The notes below the pieces were generated by a model. It had not been told where the DNA came from and ran no database searches. It saw nothing but the letters and a program-made list of their open reading frames with translations. The translations under genes and the position numbers were made by a program. Positions 8,254 to 14,509 of a stretch of DNA of 15,480 nucleotides are shown one piece after another. This DNA comes from CAZIGK01 sp964538615 (GTDB lineage: Bacteria > Pseudomonadota > Alphaproteobacteria > Rickettsiales > RI-342), in the NCBI GenBank assembly GCA_964538615.1, contig CAZIGK010000040.1:1-15480 (forward strand). The letters run 5' to 3'. The first letter of the stretch is position 1. Every line of letters begins with the position of its first letter.

Positions 8254-8291
8254 GTGTCATAAATCTGTCATGCAGGTGGGGTATGCATAGT
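8254..8291 (+). promoter_or_regulatory. PHO-box promoter of the dehydrogenase-like gene
   Basis: GTGTCAT-AAAT-CTGTCAT (8254-8271) is one base from a textbook 7+4+7 PHO box with an AT-rich spacer. Downstream, TATGCA lies at 10 bp (8282-8287) and CATAGT at 14 bp (8286-8291) as -10 candidates. The gene start at 8337 follows by about 45 bp. A PHO box here argues against the upstream TTG start at 8226. The box could also affect the divergent VWA gene. Confidence 0.7.
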
Positions 8292-8336
8292 GCCAGTGAT
8301 TTGATATTCCACGCTTACAGAGAAAAGGTTGTTGCC

Positions 8337-9752
8337 ATGCGTAATCCAAACGCCGTTACTGTGATTGGTGCCAGTGGTCAGGTAGGTCAGGCTGCCGTGA
8401 ATGTGCTGGCGAATGATCTGGGCTATGATGTCTACACCGTGAATCGTCGTGGAGGGGATCCTGAGAAGCGCCTACGCGATGCAGAGCGTTATAGCTCTGC
8501 GGTTGTGAGCCTTTATCTGCAAAACGGGTTGGATGCCCGGCATGCAAGCTGGCTATTGAAGGACTTTGACTATGCGACAGAAAAGCGTGCAGGTCAGGTG
8601 ACGGCAGTGGAAGCCACCCCCCGTGACACCGAGGTGCAGGCACTCTGGCAGGCTGGGCAAGACGCCCGTCATGCGTTGTGGGAGGGCGATGAGCTGTTGC
8701 CAAAGCAACAACAGCCCGAAGCACTGGGGGGTGCGGGTACGGCGGCAGATCGCACGGCGAAGTTGCAGGCAGATTTGGCGGCGGTGCTGGATATTAAACA
8801 GGCATTGGAAGTGAGTGATTTGCTGGTGGTGGCATCCGGTATGCCGCGCAAACCAGGGCAAGACCGCAATGATCCGGCCATTTTAACCAATAACGCCAGA
8901 ATTTTTCGCACCCTTGGCCAACAGATTGGACGTGCTTATGTCATGCATGTGCAGGAGTCACTGGCGGCAGAACCTCCACGTCAACCGTTGCCGCTGCCGT
9001 CTATGGTGAATGCTGGTAACCCGATGGATGAAATGACGTATTTGTTGGCACGTAGTCTGGATGTGTATTTGGAAATGGCGATGAACGATGCGGCCAATCC
9101 TAACCGGAACCGGGCGTTTATAGATGCCTTGCAGGATGCACGAAACAGTATTCCCCAACGGGTGATGGGGCAGGGTGGCATTCTGGATGAAGTGCGTGCT
9201 GCTTTCGCTGTGGCAGATGCCTTGGGTATTGCCCCGGCGGATGTCGTGCGTGCGCCAGTGCAGGGGCCGCATAATAACCAGATGGAGCTGGACTGGAAGC
9301 GCATGACGGTGCGCCTGACGGGAGGCCGGGAGATAACAGGTATTCAGGCAATTGCTGAGGCATGGGGTGTGGAAGATGTGGCCGGCTTGCAGCAAACGAT
9401 TGCACAAAGCACACGGAGCGGTGGCATGGCGGTGCAGTTGGATACGAAAGCGAAGACGGGCGTGGAGCAATCCGCCTTCATGGGGACGGGTGCGGCGCTG
9501 GCGGTGCAGAGCTTTCTGCTGAAAGGGGGACAGGCTCCCAATGTCAGTGCATATGCGCGTGCTGGCGAAGTGCGGGCGGTGTCTTTGCCCAACCATTTGG
9601 AAAATGGTTATTATGGTCAGCCTGCGGATCTAAACCCGGAAGGAGCGCATTACCGGGCGGATGCATGGCTTGCCAAAGTAACACAGTTTGAAGCTGCCAG
9701 CGTTTCGGCGGCACAGAGCCTGTATGCGGCTATGTTGCAGCATCGGGCATAA
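8337..9752 (+). CDS. Divergent malate/lactate dehydrogenase-like protein
   Basis: This 471-residue protein has a Rossmann start VTVIGASGQVG (residues 8-17) and the MDH/LDH catalytic set in order. These are Arg171 and Arg177 in RKPGQDR (substrate binding), Asn228 in NPMD, Asp284 and Arg287 in GGILDEVR, and His312 in QGPHNNQM. Spacings Arg-Arg, Asp-Arg and Arg-His match ordinary MDH. The family is usually 310-330 residues; here about 85 extra residues lie between the nucleotide-binding strand and Arg171, with smaller inserts before and after Asn228. It probably is an NAD(P)-dependent 2-hydroxyacid oxidoreductase, but the insertions near the substrate loop make the substrate unknown. The start at 8337 is preferred over the longer frame from 8226 because AAAAGG precedes it and the promoter lies between the two. 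It converges on the GS-like gene. Confidence 0.85.
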   Translation: MRNPNAVTVIGASGQVGQAAVNVLANDLGYDVYTVNRRGGDPEKRLRDAERYSSAVVSLYLQNGLDARHASWLLKDFDYATEKRAGQVTAVEATPRDTEVQALWQAGQDARHALWEGDELLPKQQQPEALGGAGTAADRTAKLQADLAAVLDIKQALEVSDLLVVASGMPRKPGQDRNDPAILTNNARIFRTLGQQIGRAYVMHVQESLAAEPPRQPLPLPSMVNAGNPMDEMTYLLARSLDVYLEMAMNDAANPNRNRAFIDALQDARNSIPQRVMGQGGILDEVRAAFAVADALGIAPADVVRAPVQGPHNNQMELDWKRMTVRLTGGREITGIQAIAEAWGVEDVAGLQQTIAQSTRSGGMAVQLDTKAKTGVEQSAFMGTGAALAVQSFLLKGGQAPNVSAYARAGEVRAVSLPNHLENGYYGQPADLNPEGAHYRADAWLAKVTQFEAASVSAAQSLYAAMLQHRA

Positions 9753-9760
9753 GAAAACAG

Positions 9761-9770
9761 GATGCATCCG
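9761..9770. repeat. Palindrome between convergent genes
   Basis: GGATGCATCC is a perfect 10-bp palindrome in the 23-bp gap between the dehydrogenase-like and glutamine-synthetase-like genes. There is no T-run, so termination is doubtful. Confidence 0.25.
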
Positions 9771-9775
9771 CAGGC

Positions 9776-10750
9776 TTATACGTTGGCCAGCGTATCCAGC
9801 GTGGAATGGCCGTAGAGTAACTGTGACCAAAGATCTCCCAGATATTCCGGCAAAATAGTGCCGTTGGCGAACAGGGCTTCGGCATCTTTCAGGTTTTTTG
9901 GCAGGGTTGGCAAATCGTAGGTGGTGTCAAAGGCATTGCCAAAGGTTTGCTGGCCACATTGCATTTTTTGTGTGATGCCCCAATGGCAGCCTGCCAGAAT
10001 GGCAAGGATGATGAGTCTTGGGTTGGCATCTGATCCGGGAACGCGATGTTCTATATGTTTCAGGCCATCCAGACTGGTGGGCAGGCGTAGCGCGGTCGTG
10101 CGGTTATTAGCCCCCCAACTGACATTGACCGGGGCATCCGGTGCACCGCAGAAACGTAAGTAGGAATCCGCACGCGGGGCAAACAGCCACATGGATTCCG
10201 GCATGGCTTTCAGCAAGCCCCCCAGTGCGTATTGTAGCCAGCTACTCATGGTTTCATCTTTTTTGAAAAACAGGTTCCGGCCATCGCTCATGCGTTCCAG
10301 CGAGAGGGTAATCTGGCAGGCATTGCCGGGGTGATTTTCAAACGGTTTGGCTGCGAAACTAATGCCCAGACCTTCACTTTCCGCATAACCACGCAGAAGA
10401 GATTGGCTGTCTTCCAGTGCTTCCGCCAGTGTGAGTGGGTCGGGTCGCTGGCGTAACACCAGCTCCAGTTGGTTGGGGCCGCGTTCTACGGTCACTGCCT
10501 GCACGGGCAGGCCAGCGCGCGCCAGAAAACCGCGTAACTGGCTGGCGTGGATTTCGGCAAAGCCTTCTGTTTTAACGGGTTGCGGGTTTTGTGCGTCCGG
10601 GAAAAGATAGAACTCCAGTTCCGCCCCCATGATGGGGCGCAACTGCCAGTCCAGATGAAAGAGGGCGGTTACTGCATCCAGTGCGGTGGCGTATAGGGCA
10701 TCGGGGGACGAGGTTTCGTCTTCAGTAGCCCAGTCGGGTGTTTGTATCAT
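9776..10750 (-). CDS. Glutamine synthetase-like protein lacking the N-terminal domain
   Basis: This 324-residue protein corresponds to the catalytic domain of the GlnA/PuuA family, which ligates ammonia or an amine to glutamate using ATP. Recognisable blocks are GAELEFYLF (metal ligands Glu44, Glu46), ERGPNQLEL (Glu89, Glu96), APRADSYLRF, NVSWGANNRTTALRLP (Arg217, Arg222) and IEHRVPGSDANP (Glu234, Arg236). The usual GSGMHxH block reads GNACQIT, so the metal-binding His is Gln146. The N-terminal beta-grasp domain of about 100 residues is absent. The upstream frame stays open only to a stop near 10828 with no ATG and no domain. In GS the active site forms between the beta-grasp of one subunit and the catalytic domain of the next, so ordinary glutamine synthesis is unlikely. 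No clear ribosome site precedes the ATG. It may be a specialised ligase or a decayed paralogue. Confidence 0.85.
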   Translation of the reverse strand: MIQTPDWATEDETSSPDALYATALDAVTALFHLDWQLRPIMGAELEFYLFPDAQNPQPVKTEGFAEIHASQLRGFLARAGLPVQAVTVERGPNQLELVLRQRPDPLTLAEALEDSQSLLRGYAESEGLGISFAAKPFENHPGNACQITLSLERMSDGRNLFFKKDETMSSWLQYALGGLLKAMPESMWLFAPRADSYLRFCGAPDAPVNVSWGANNRTTALRLPTSLDGLKHIEHRVPGSDANPRLIILAILAGCHWGITQKMQCGQQTFGNAFDTTYDLPTLPKNLKDAEALFANGTILPEYLGDLWSQLLYGHSTLDTLANV

Positions 10751-10827
10751 GAGAGCCAGACCGTATTTAAAATAAGGCTTAGCATAGCGATAGAGAGTTA
10801 GGACTTGGTTACCCGCGCATGGTGCCT

Positions 10828-10869
10828 AAAAAAACACTGGGGGCTGCACTACATTGTGCAAACCCCCAG
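10828..10869 (-). terminator. Rho-independent terminator of the secreted-protein gene
   Basis: On the minus strand CTGGGGG pairs with CCCCCAG (10837-10869), with an inner stem TGCAC/GTGCA, followed by a seven-T tract (10828-10834). It lies 28 bp after the stop of the gene at 10897 and insulates the GS-like gene from it. Confidence 0.85.
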
Positions 10870-10896
10870 ATAGCCTTGTCCTGACTCGTGTTTTAT

Positions 10897-11772
10897 TTAC
10901 TCCCCGATGCGGAAAGACTCACTGAAGATTGTGAGGGCATCATTGCCTTCCACACTCTGCAGCGAGGTGGTTGACGCCGCCGTAACCGACTGGGGCAGAA
11001 CCCCCAGCAGTCGGTTGTTCGCAGGGTCTTCCAGCAGGAGCAGCAGCTTGTCACTGCCGTCCTGCTGGCGAACCGCGAACTCCAACCGCAGCAGCTCACC
11101 GTCCGCATACCAGTCCAGCAGCTCACGCTGCTGCTGGTTTAGCTGGTAGCGGAAGGTGCGCGGCTGGCCGACAGTCACCTCGAACTCCACCTCGATGACG
11201 CCGTTGTCATCGATGAGGTACGACGTTGTACCCCAGTACGTACCGAAGAAGCGATAGCCGGACGAGAAGGCCTGCGTGAAGTCCGTGCGCCCGATGTCGG
11301 GTGCGAGACTTCCGTCCGCCGTCTTGTACGCCAGCTTCCAGCCGCGGCGGTAGGCTTCGAGTTGGTTGCTGAACGCAGGCGCCTGTGCCTGCGTCAGGAC
11401 AATCGAGCCGCCGCCGAGATAGCGGTTGCTGCCGTCCCGTGCTTCCCAGCGCCGGAGGACGTAGTTGCCGAGATCCCAGTCATGGGACTCGGTGACAACA
11501 GCGTCACGGTTGTTGGCGCGGGTGTAGTCCGTGGGCAGTGCCGGCAGCACCAGCTCCCCGTTTGGCCCCGTGCCTGGGTTGGGCGTGGGGGTGGGTGGAA
11601 CCGGGGTGGACGTGGGCGGCCCGATGACGATAGGCAAGAACACGCAGCTATTCGGCTGCTGCTCTTCCTGCGCCTTTGCCCACGGGGTGGGAAGCAGGCT
11701 GCCAAAGAGATAAGCCAACACGATCAATCCCAGCCAGATGGCTGGGTGGACACTTCGCAAATTGTCGCGCAT
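10897..11772 (-). CDS. Secreted protein with Pro/Thr linker, Chloroflexota-like
   Basis: This 291-residue protein has a signal peptide (hydrophobic core about 12-28, likely cut after AKA at 34). It is followed by VFLPIVI (44-50) and a Pro/Thr linker PTSTPVPPTPTPNP (53-66). The LP(I/L)V-then-PTPTP pattern is, from general knowledge, characteristic of secreted proteins in Chloroflexota. The remaining 220 residues, rich in beta-like and aromatic segments, are not recognised. Two sampled 60-base lines inside the gene are 65% and 62% G+C, clearly above neighbouring genes, and codon choice is strongly GC-ending. A strong AAGGAG stands five bases before the ATG. It has its own promoter region and terminator between other units. 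Horizontal acquisition is the simplest explanation; the function is unknown. Confidence 0.8.
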   Translation of the reverse strand: MRDNLRSVHPAIWLGLIVLAYLFGSLLPTPWAKAQEEQQPNSCVFLPIVIGPPTSTPVPPTPTPNPGTGPNGELVLPALPTDYTRANNRDAVVTESHDWDLGNYVLRRWEARDGSNRYLGGGSIVLTQAQAPAFSNQLEAYRRGWKLAYKTADGSLAPDIGRTDFTQAFSSGYRFFGTYWGTTSYLIDDNGVIEVEFEVTVGQPRTFRYQLNQQQRELLDWYADGELLRLEFAVRQQDGSDKLLLLLEDPANNRLLGVLPQSVTAASTTSLQSVEGNDALTIFSESFRIGE

Positions 11773-11893
11773 ATCAGCTCCTTGTGCGGGGCTTTCACCC
11801 GCTCAGTTTTAACGGAAGGATAGATATGAGTCAGGTCTCTCCTATGCATCACGTCATTGTGTGCAGGGAAGAGAAACCAAGGCTATAGCGTAA

Positions 11894-11927
11894 GATATAA
11901 AGGTAACTTGTTACGGTTATGTGACGG
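11894..11927 (-). promoter_or_regulatory. Weaker PHO-like box and -10 upstream of the secreted-protein gene
   Basis: On the minus strand CCGTCAC-ATAA-CCGTAAC (11910-11927) has the 7+4+7 layout with an AT-only spacer. One heptamer has one mismatch and the other has two against CTGTCAC. TATATC (11894-11899) follows at exactly 10 bp, the spacing I recall for E. coli Pho promoters. The gene starts about 120 bp further on, so a leader is implied. Confidence 0.45.
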
Positions 11928-11944
11928 TTTTGTTGTTTGCGCAT

Positions 11945-11973
11945 AAAAAAAACCCCGCAAAAGCGGGGTTTTT
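11945..11973. terminator. Rho-independent terminator of thioredoxin gene
   Basis: AAAACCCCGC and GCGGGGTTTT form a stem around AAAA, with T-runs on either side. It lies 31 bp after the trxA stop on the minus strand and separates it from the PHO-like promoter downstream. Confidence 0.88.
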
Positions 11974-12003
11974 AACGTATAGGCAGATTAAATGACTTAC
12001 TAT

Positions 12004-12330
12004 TTACGCAGCCAGTTGCTCTGATACCCATTCCGCCAGTTTGGATTTTGGTAAAGCGCCTACTTTAGTGGCAACGGGTTTGCCGCCACGGAACAAAATG
12101 AGGGTAGGAATACCACGCACACCGTAACGGGTGGGGGCTTCCGGGTTGTCATCAATGTTCACTTTTACGACTTTCATTTTGCCGGAAAAATCATTGGCCA
12201 GTTCGTCCAACACGGGAGCAAGCTGCTTGCAGGGGCCACACCATTCCGCCCAAAAATCAACAAGTACGGGTTCCGCGCTTTGCAGGACAACGGTATCAAA
12301 CTCTGCATCGGTGGTTTTTACTACGCTCAT
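12004..12330 (-). CDS. trxA: Thioredoxin
   Basis: This 108-residue thioredoxin reduces protein disulfides in the cytoplasm and is itself reduced by thioredoxin reductase. The redox motif WCGPC has Cys31 and Cys34, the buried acid is Asp25 in VDFWAEW, and the cis-proline is Pro74 in RGIPT. Length and motifs are those of classical TrxA, and the C-terminal ALPKSKLAEWV resembles alphaproteobacterial members. It forms a single-gene unit with a clear promoter and terminator. AAAGAG precedes the ATG by about ten bases. Confidence 0.97.
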   Translation of the reverse strand: MSVVKTTDAEFDTVVLQSAEPVLVDFWAEWCGPCKQLAPVLDELANDFSGKMKVVKVNIDDNPEAPTRYGVRGIPTLILFRGGKPVATKVGALPKSKLAEWVSEQLAA

Positions 12331-12366
12331 GGATCACGTCTCTTTACAAGGATGGTTGATGCTTCC

Positions 12367-12395
12367 AATGTAGGTGCGCAGGTGTAAGGCGTCAA
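12367..12395 (-). promoter_or_regulatory. Sigma70 promoter of trxA
   Basis: On the minus strand TTGACG (12390-12395) and TACATT (12367-12372) are separated by 17 bp. The predicted transcription start near 12360 leaves a leader of about 30 nt before the ATG. Confidence 0.7.
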
Positions 12396-12515
12396 GGGGA
12401 GAAGGAGGGGTGTGACCAGCAAACAGTGGAAAGCAGGCTTGCATGGCTCAAATAAGCTGCGTAGGGTGCTAAAGGTGATGATTTGAGTCATATGGCGGCA
12501 GAATGAGGGCATCAT

Positions 12516-13013
12516 ATGCGGGGTAAACCTATGAAACAAGCGATGAAGTACATGCGGCATTGGTTGTTGGCGTGTGTGTTAACGGTGGGACTTGCCGGTT
12601 GTGCGTGGCTGGAGGGCTGGTGGCTGGCGCATCAGTATGCGGAGGCGCTGGAAAAGCGTGATTATGCTGCGGCGTATCAGTTATTGAGTGTGGACACGCA
12701 GCGCATGATGCCGTTGGCGATGTTTGAGACAGGTTTTCGGATGCGGGATGCCTTGAGCGAAGCAACAGATGCCGGACGGGTGCGGTATCAGGTGGTATCC
12801 GTGGAGGGGGGAGACCAGAAGGCAACGGCGGTGATGCAGGTGACCCGTCCGGATATGGAGCATGCGGCGCGCCAGAAGTTGAAAAAAGTGATGGGAAGCC
12901 TGACCGGAGATGTTGCCACGCCGACAACACAGCCAGATGCTGTGCCCATGGTGCAGGAGACGCTGAGGCTGCGGTTGGTGAAAGAAGCGGGGGGATGGAA
13001 AATACGCCTGTAG
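12516..13013 (+). CDS. Small lipoprotein, NTF2-like fold possible
   Basis: This 165-residue protein has a positively charged start, a hydrophobic stretch and a lipobox LAGC with Cys29, so it is probably lipid-anchored after the Lsp signal peptidase. The mature part begins with a Trp-rich segment, then HQYAEALEKRDYAAAYQLLS, the pattern of NTF2-like or DUF4878-type small periplasmic proteins, and ends in a strand-rich VQETLRLRLVKEAGGWKIRL. The family assignment is by pattern only. GAGGG lies six bases before the first ATG; a start at 12531 would also keep the signal. It stands alone before the tRNA-Ser region. Confidence 0.78.
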   Translation: MRGKPMKQAMKYMRHWLLACVLTVGLAGCAWLEGWWLAHQYAEALEKRDYAAAYQLLSVDTQRMMPLAMFETGFRMRDALSEATDAGRVRYQVVSVEGGDQKATAVMQVTRPDMEHAARQKLKKVMGSLTGDVATPTTQPDAVPMVQETLRLRLVKEAGGWKIRL

Positions 13014-13026
13014 CTGAAAAGCATGG

Positions 13027-13055
13027 TTGACAGTTGGGGGATTCATCGCCATAAA
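13027..13055 (+). promoter_or_regulatory. Sigma70 promoter upstream of the tRNA-Ser region
   Basis: A consensus TTGACA (13027-13032), a 17-bp spacer and CATAAA (13050-13055) give a strong promoter. Its start near 13062 lies 40 nt before the partial tRNA copy at 13102 and 143 nt before the complete tRNA. It therefore looks placed for the ancestral tRNA at 13102. Confidence 0.65.
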
Positions 13056-13098
13056 AAGCAGGCTTGGCCTTGCTACTTGTGTGTGGATGAGGTTAGGT

Positions 13099-13122
13099 TG
13101 TGGAGAGGTGGCTGAGAGGCTG
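13099..13122 (+). pseudogene. Partial tRNA-Ser copy (5' part)
   Basis: These 24 bases repeat 13202-13225, the 5' flank, acceptor strand and D arm of the complete tRNA-Ser, with one mismatch (GGCTGAG against GGCCGAG). The copy then diverges and no anticodon arm follows. It is a tRNA remnant or a duplicated integration target. Confidence 0.75.
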
Positions 13123-13201
13123 CCAAAGCGTAGCACCAGCCATGGTGCGAAGCGAACTACAAGACGGCCTTCAGCCGATGATGATAGTCGGGTGAAGTGA
13201 A
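13123..13201. repeat. Hairpin-rich insert between tRNA-Ser copies
   Basis: About 79 bp lie between the two 24-bp copies. They contain GCACCA/TGGTGC (13133-13148, loop GCCA) and CGGC/GCCG around CTTCA. No coding potential is seen. It could be a small mobile hairpin element or part of the tRNA leader. Confidence 0.4.
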
Positions 13202-13204
13202 TGT

Positions 13205-13296
13205 GGAGAGGTGGCCGAGAGGCTGAAGGCGGCGGTTTGCTAAACCGTTATACGTGGAAACGCGTATCGTGGGTTCGAATCCCATCCTCTCCGCCA
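13205..13296 (+). tRNA. tRNA-Ser (anticodon GCT)
   Basis: A class II tRNA with acceptor GGAGAGG/CCTCTCC, discriminator G and encoded CCA (13294-13296). The anticodon loop TTTGCTAAA gives GCT, reading AGC and AGU. The long variable arm TACGTGGAAACGCGTA pairs on itself, and the T arm carries GGGTTCGAATCCC. The gene is intact, although partial copies of it flank both sides. Confidence 0.97.
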
Positions 13297-13367
13297 CAAA
13301 AAAGCCCGCTTGAAGCGGGTTTTTTTGTGGCGTATGGGTTTGGGTGAGAGCGCGCTGGGGTTCGACA
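13291..13367 (+). repeat. Direct repeat, copy 1
   Basis: These 77 bp recur at 15396-15473, identical except that the T-run is seven here and eight there. Similarity continues past 13367 with two substitutions. The repeat contains the tRNA-Ser terminator and the conserved tail ending GGGGTTCGACA, and brackets the AT-rich cargo segment. Confidence 0.9.
13294..13330 (+). terminator. Terminator after tRNA-Ser
   Basis: CCACAAAAAAGCCCGCTT folds on AAGCGGGTTTTTTTGTGG, a long stem with a G/C core and a seven-T run. It starts at the tRNA CCA and is part of the direct repeat found again at 15396. Confidence 0.85.
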
Positions 13368-13429
13368 AAAATGCAGGAAGCATTTTTGGACGCCGAAGGC
13401 GCCCGAAGGGGGCGCGGCAAGGAGGCCGC
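13366..13429 (+). repeat. Cluster of four hairpins
   Basis: Consecutive stems are CAAAAATGC/GCATTTTTG (13366-13388, loop AGGAA), CGCC/GGCG (13391-13401), GCGCCC/GGGCGC (13399-13415) and GCGGC/GCCGC (13414-13429). Several loops contain GAAG or AAGGA. It lies between a T-loop-like GGTTCGA and a copy of the tRNA-Ser 3' end, and resembles a structured dispersed repeat. Confidence 0.6.
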
Positions 13430-13434
13430 GCATC

Positions 13435-13453
13435 AATCCCATCCTCTCCGCCA
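13435..13453 (+). repeat. Duplicate of tRNA-Ser 3' end, possible att site
   Basis: Nineteen bases repeat exactly the tRNA-Ser 3' end at 13278-13296, including CCA. tRNA 3' ends are common integrase targets, and duplication marks an island junction. The base composition falls just beyond it. Confidence 0.65.
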
Positions 13454-13538
13454 TGTATTTTAGGAAACTATTTTTCTGACAGTTTTTGAGCTTAAGAAAA
13501 ACCTCAGATTTTCTGCGCCTCACGCGATTATGTCCTGA

Positions 13539-13577
13539 CTTGAGAATGCAAAAAACTGGTGCATTTTTATTCTCAAG
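13539..13577. repeat. Inverted repeat in the AT-rich intergenic region
   Basis: CTTGAGAAT (13539-13547) is inverted as ATTCTCAAG (13569-13577), with inner ATGCA/TGCAT. A further word AGTACGGGTTTGAGAG (13576-13591) recurs near 15324 with one extra T. Otherwise 13454-13608 shows no gene. Confidence 0.4.
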
Positions 13578-13608
13578 TACGGGTTTGAGAGTGCCCTATT
13601 ATATTTTT

Positions 13609-13641
13609 CCGTACTTGGGAAAAGTCGGTACGGGTTTTTTT
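13609..13641 (+). terminator. Probable terminator upstream of membrane-protein gene
   Basis: CCGTAC (13609-13614) pairs with GTACGG (13628-13633), followed by G and seven T. It would stop read-through from the tRNA-Ser side before the accessory gene. Confidence 0.5.
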
Positions 13642-13645
13642 AGTC

Positions 13646-13674
13646 AAGACAATTCAGTTGTTTGGCGATATACA
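13646..13674 (+). promoter_or_regulatory. Putative promoter of the membrane-protein gene
   Basis: AAGACA (13646-13651), a 17-bp spacer and TATACA (13669-13674) give 4/6 matches in each hexamer. A start near 13681 would place the palindrome at 13696-13714 in the leader. Confidence 0.4.
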
Positions 13675-13695
13675 TGTAGCTGAGAGTTGCCATCT

Positions 13696-13714
13696 AACTA
13701 CGCTAGGCGTAGTT
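13696..13714. repeat. Palindrome containing CTACGCTAGGC
   Basis: AACTACGC and GCGTAGTT form perfect 8-bp arms around TAG. The word CTACGCTAGGC recurs at 14524-14534 and, inverted, at 15298-15308, so this marks the edges of the accessory genes. It may be an mRNA hairpin or a protein site. Confidence 0.5.
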
Positions 13715-13738
13715 TTGAGACTAAATAAATGGATCAAA

Positions 13739-14509
13739 ATGACAGGATTTGAAGACAAGATTTTAATACCACTTCTATCGTTTATCGGTGGGGGAGCAGT
13801 TACGGCTATAGTAAATTATTTTCGTAATCGATTGCGAACATTGGAATACAGGGTATTTCATGATCGGGTTGCATTTGCTGCCGATGATACAATTTTTGGA
13901 AATGTTCGTGTGACATGGCAAGGCAATGAGGTTCGCAACCTTTTTGTGTGTACTGCAGTGTTAGAAAACTCGACCTCAAGAGATTATTCTGACTTAAAAG
14001 TCAAAATTTTTACAGGAAATGAAACTTTATTGCTCACTCAATACGTTGAGCTTGTAGGTACCACGTTCACCCCCGGGTTCACTGATGAATTTAAAAGATT
14101 GATTGAAGTCCCGAATGGCCAGCAACCAACAGATCAGCAACTTAATACATACCATCATAATCGAGAGTTTGCAATCCCTACCTTCAATAGGGGGCAAAAA
14201 CTGCTAACTCGTTTTTTAGTTACCGCGCCCAATTCTACACAAGGCCCCGCAATCTGGATGGATGCACTGCATACAGGATTGAATCTAAAGTATGCACCTA
14301 ATCATAATGAGATTCTTGGGGTTTCAGTTAAGATCACGGTGCCATTTGCTATAGCAATAAGTCTCTTAACTTTGGCCCTAAGCATATTTCTTACGTCTGA
14401 AGTTTGGGTTGCCAGTGGATTGTGTACCTTTGTAGGTCTGTTTGCACAACATATTGCCGCAGTTATCTATCGTGCCATAAAGCCAGTATATAAGGCATTA
14501 CTCGGGTAA
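13739..14509 (+). CDS. Hypothetical membrane protein of the accessory segment
   Basis: This 256-residue protein has one N-terminal membrane segment (about 8-27, IPLLSFIGGGAVTAIVNY). A soluble domain of about 170 residues with alternating strand-like sequence follows, possibly Ig-like. Two C-terminal membrane segments lie at about 199-219 and 222-246. I do not recognise the family. The start at 13739 is chosen because the membrane segment begins just after it and a weak GGA precedes it; an upstream TTG at 13715 or ATG at 13658 is possible. The DNA is AT-rich compared with the rest of the window. The gene converges on and overlaps the EEP gene by 12 bp. Its island context allows a role in defence or another accessory function, but nothing in the sequence proves this. 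Confidence 0.75.
   Translation: MTGFEDKILIPLLSFIGGGAVTAIVNYFRNRLRTLEYRVFHDRVAFAADDTIFGNVRVTWQGNEVRNLFVCTAVLENSTSRDYSDLKVKIFTGNETLLLTQYVELVGTTFTPGFTDEFKRLIEVPNGQQPTDQQLNTYHHNREFAIPTFNRGQKLLTRFLVTAPNSTQGPAIWMDALHTGLNLKYAPNHNEILGVSVKITVPFAIAISLLTLALSIFLTSEVWVASGLCTFVGLFAQHIAAVIYRAIKPVYKALLG

Noticed and set aside
8226..8336. Longer start (TTG at 8226) for the dehydrogenase-like gene
   Set aside because: The PHO box and -10 region lie inside this extension, and a better ribosome site precedes the ATG at 8337.
8958..9596. A 212-codon open frame antisense to the dehydrogenase-like gene
   Set aside because: It lies within a frame that carries the full MDH catalytic set; the antisense product is rich in His, Arg and Cys, typical of a shadow frame.
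13157..13523. Minus-strand frames containing RMGFEPTIRVSTYNGLANRR
   Set aside because: This is the well-known spurious translation of the antisense strand of a tRNA-Ser gene, not a protein.
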